Source: Flavobacteriales bacterium | GTDB taxonomy: Bacteria > Bacteroidota > Bacteroidia > Flavobacteriales_E > Vicingaceae | NCBI GenBank assembly: GCA_016763135.1 | Contig: JAESUI010000108.1 | Coordinates: 1 to 6,112 of the forward strand | Length of the DNA: 6,112 nucleotides | Direction of reading: 5' to 3' | Part shown: in pieces, positions 5,480-6,112 of the stretch | How positions within the stretch are numbered: position 1 is the stretch's first letter | Layout of the letters: the number at the start of each line of letters is the position of its first letter | Notes under the pieces: generated by a model | The model's database searches: none | What the model saw: the letters and a program-made list of their open reading frames with translations, nothing else | What the model was told of the DNA's origin: nothing | Translations under genes and position numbers: made by a program

Positions 5480-5842
5480 TTAAGTATTTGATTTTAATTT
5501 CTTTTCGAAAAAATAAGAGCCTAATAAAAATACCAACGTAACTAATGCCCATAATCCTTTTAAAGAATCTGCTACGAAAACGTGTGATATGAATGCCCCA
5601 ATTAAAGCAAAAGTAAACCCTGTATAAGCCCATTCTTTTAACAATAAATATTTTGATTGAAAAATAGCTGCGATACCAAGAAGGTAGGCAACTAATAAGA
5701 TCTGACTTAGATAAGCGGGATAGCCTAAACCAGTAAATGATTCTAAAAATTGCTCGTTTTGAGTTATTTTACCATAAATTGGTCCTGCAATGCATAGAAT
5801 GAATAAAATTTTAAGCCCGTTGTTAATCCATTTATTTTTCAT
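5480..5842 (-). CDS. DoxX-like small membrane protein
   Basis: A 120-residue protein with four predicted membrane segments (about residues 9-25, 43-61, 71-91 and 95-112) and a lysine-rich C-terminus. The FTGLGYPAYLSQIL stretch after the first segment, followed by KEWAYTGFTFALIGAFISH, is typical of DoxX-like proteins that accompany ArsR and SRPBCC genes. The role of these proteins is not established. ATG 5840-5842 is preceded by a complete promoter and is the first start in the transcript, with a leader of about 20-25 bases. It is the first gene of the DoxX-ArsR-SRPBCC-DUF1059 operon and should be the most tightly controlled by the two operators. Confidence 0.9.
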   Translation of the reverse strand: MKNKWINNGLKILFILCIAGPIYGKITQNEQFLESFTGLGYPAYLSQILLVAYLLGIAAIFQSKYLLLKEWAYTGFTFALIGAFISHVFVADSLKGLWALVTLVFLLGSYFFEKKLKSNT

Positions 5843-5857
5843 GTTAATTATATTTAG

Positions 5858-5873
5858 GTAACTGATTGGTTAC
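5858..5873 (-). promoter_or_regulatory. Putative ArsR operator O2 (start-site dyad)
   Basis: Minus strand: GTAACCAATCAGTTAC, with perfect 5-bp arms GTAAC/GTTAC. It matches operator O1 in 14 of 16 bases, with centres 26 bases apart. It begins at the last base of the -7 box and covers the expected transcription start. Confidence 0.72.
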
Positions 5874-5904
5874 AAATATAAGCGTAACTATTTGGTTACG
5901 CAAA
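5873..5904 (-). promoter_or_regulatory. Bacteroidota-type promoter of the DoxX-ArsR-SRPBCC operon
   Basis: Minus strand: TTTG (5901-5904), a 20-base spacer, then TATATTTG (5873-5880), a full match to the Bacteroidota consensus. The expected start is near 5866, about 24 bases before the DoxX-like ATG. The spacer is almost exactly operator O1. Confidence 0.85.
5882..5901 (-). promoter_or_regulatory. Putative ArsR operator O1 (spacer dyad)
   Basis: GCGTAACTATTTGGTTACGC on the plus strand, with perfect 7-bp arms GCGTAAC/GTTACGC and a 6-base centre. It fills the spacer between the -33 and -7 boxes, so bound repressor would block RNA polymerase. The core 16 bases are shared with O2. Confidence 0.78.
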
Positions 5905-5948
5905 TATTATTTCAATAAAACCGATTTAGTAGTAGAAACTACAACCAG

Positions 5949-6112
5949 TTATGATCTCTTTTCTGTATGCTGCTTTAATCCTCTTAAGAATTGATTGATT
6001 CCCTTATTCCATTTTGGTTTGAGCATAGTTCCCATTAGCTTACCTAATAGACCAAATTTCATCTCATAATTCATTTCTTGAGTTACTCTTATTTTATTTC
6101 CTACATTTTGAA
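5949..6112 (-). CDS. SRPBCC family protein, C-terminal end (runs off the right edge)
   Basis: The last 53 residues of a protein on the minus strand. The reading GNKIRVTQEMNYEMKFGLLG, then KLMGTMLKPKWNKG and INQFLRGLK, is typical of the final strand and C-terminal helix of polyketide-cyclase-like SRPBCC proteins. It ends with TAA at 5949-5951, about 45 bases before the DoxX-operon -33 box, so it is probably a separate transcription unit in the same direction. It may be related in function to the AHSA1 protein downstream, but the two belong to different SRPBCC branches. Confidence 0.8.
   Translation of the reverse strand, partial: QNVGNKIRVTQEMNYEMKFGLLGKLMGTMLKPKWNKGINQFLRGLKQHTEKRS

Noticed and set aside
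5932..5942. Small hairpin GTAG-AAA-CTAC after the right-edge SRPBCC gene as a terminator
   Set aside because: The stem is only 4 bp and there is no T-run after it on the minus strand; not distinguishable from chance.
1..6112. CRISPR array, tRNA, rRNA or transposase
   Set aside because: No regularly spaced repeats, no cloverleaf-like or rRNA sequence and no transposase-like protein were seen on either strand.

Overview
The window is AT-rich and reads as a chromosomal stretch from a member of the Bacteroidota, most likely class Flavobacteriia. Evidence for this is the codon and base bias, the lack of purine-rich Shine-Dalgarno sequences, several promoters of the Bacteroidota type (TTTG, about 20 bases, TAnnTTTG), and intergenic repeats of kinds I know from flavobacterial genomes (TTCGAGT...TATCGAGAA and CTGAGCGGAGTCGAAGG). 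Apart from thrS at the left edge, the genes are small accessory genes, and all but one lie on the minus strand.

Layout. (1) 1-271: the N-terminal end of threonyl-tRNA synthetase, read leftward. (2) 272-523: a non-coding gap with the thrS promoter element and two flavobacterial repeats. (3) 524-940: the only plus-strand gene, a YhbP-like flavin-binding split-barrel protein. (4) 946-1074: a long imperfect palindrome that fits the ends of an integron-type attC site, between two converging genes. (5) 2816-1088, minus: a tight operon of DUF2461, a stand-alone TfoX N-terminal-domain protein and a CPBP (CAAX-protease-like) membrane protein. (6) 4283-2887, minus: a clear promoter, an ECF-like sigma factor with an unusual cysteine-bearing C-terminal extension, a SnoaL-like protein and a strong hairpin. 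(7) 5904-4229, minus: a second operon of a DoxX-like membrane protein, an ArsR-family repressor, an AHSA1/SRPBCC protein, a frameshifted DUF1059 gene and a truncated second TfoX gene. (8) 5949-6112: the C-terminal end of another SRPBCC protein.

The best-supported regulatory structure is in front of the DoxX-ArsR-SRPBCC operon. Two near-identical dyads (GTAACCAAnnAGTTAC) sit one exactly in the spacer between the -33 and -7 boxes and the other directly after the -7 box. This is the layout expected for autorepression by the encoded ArsR protein.

The region also shows decay and rearrangement. DUF1059 has lost one base in an A/T run. The second TfoX gene is cut off after about 47 residues, where its reading frame runs into the sigma-factor promoter. 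The sigma gene has no ATG start and begins with TTG only a few bases from a half-copy of the palindromic element seen at 946-1074. I see no integrase, transposase, phage gene, CRISPR array or stable RNA gene. I found no clear new multi-gene system; the most interesting items are the attC-like element with its half-copy, the sigma factor with its own cysteine-rich tail, and the double operator.
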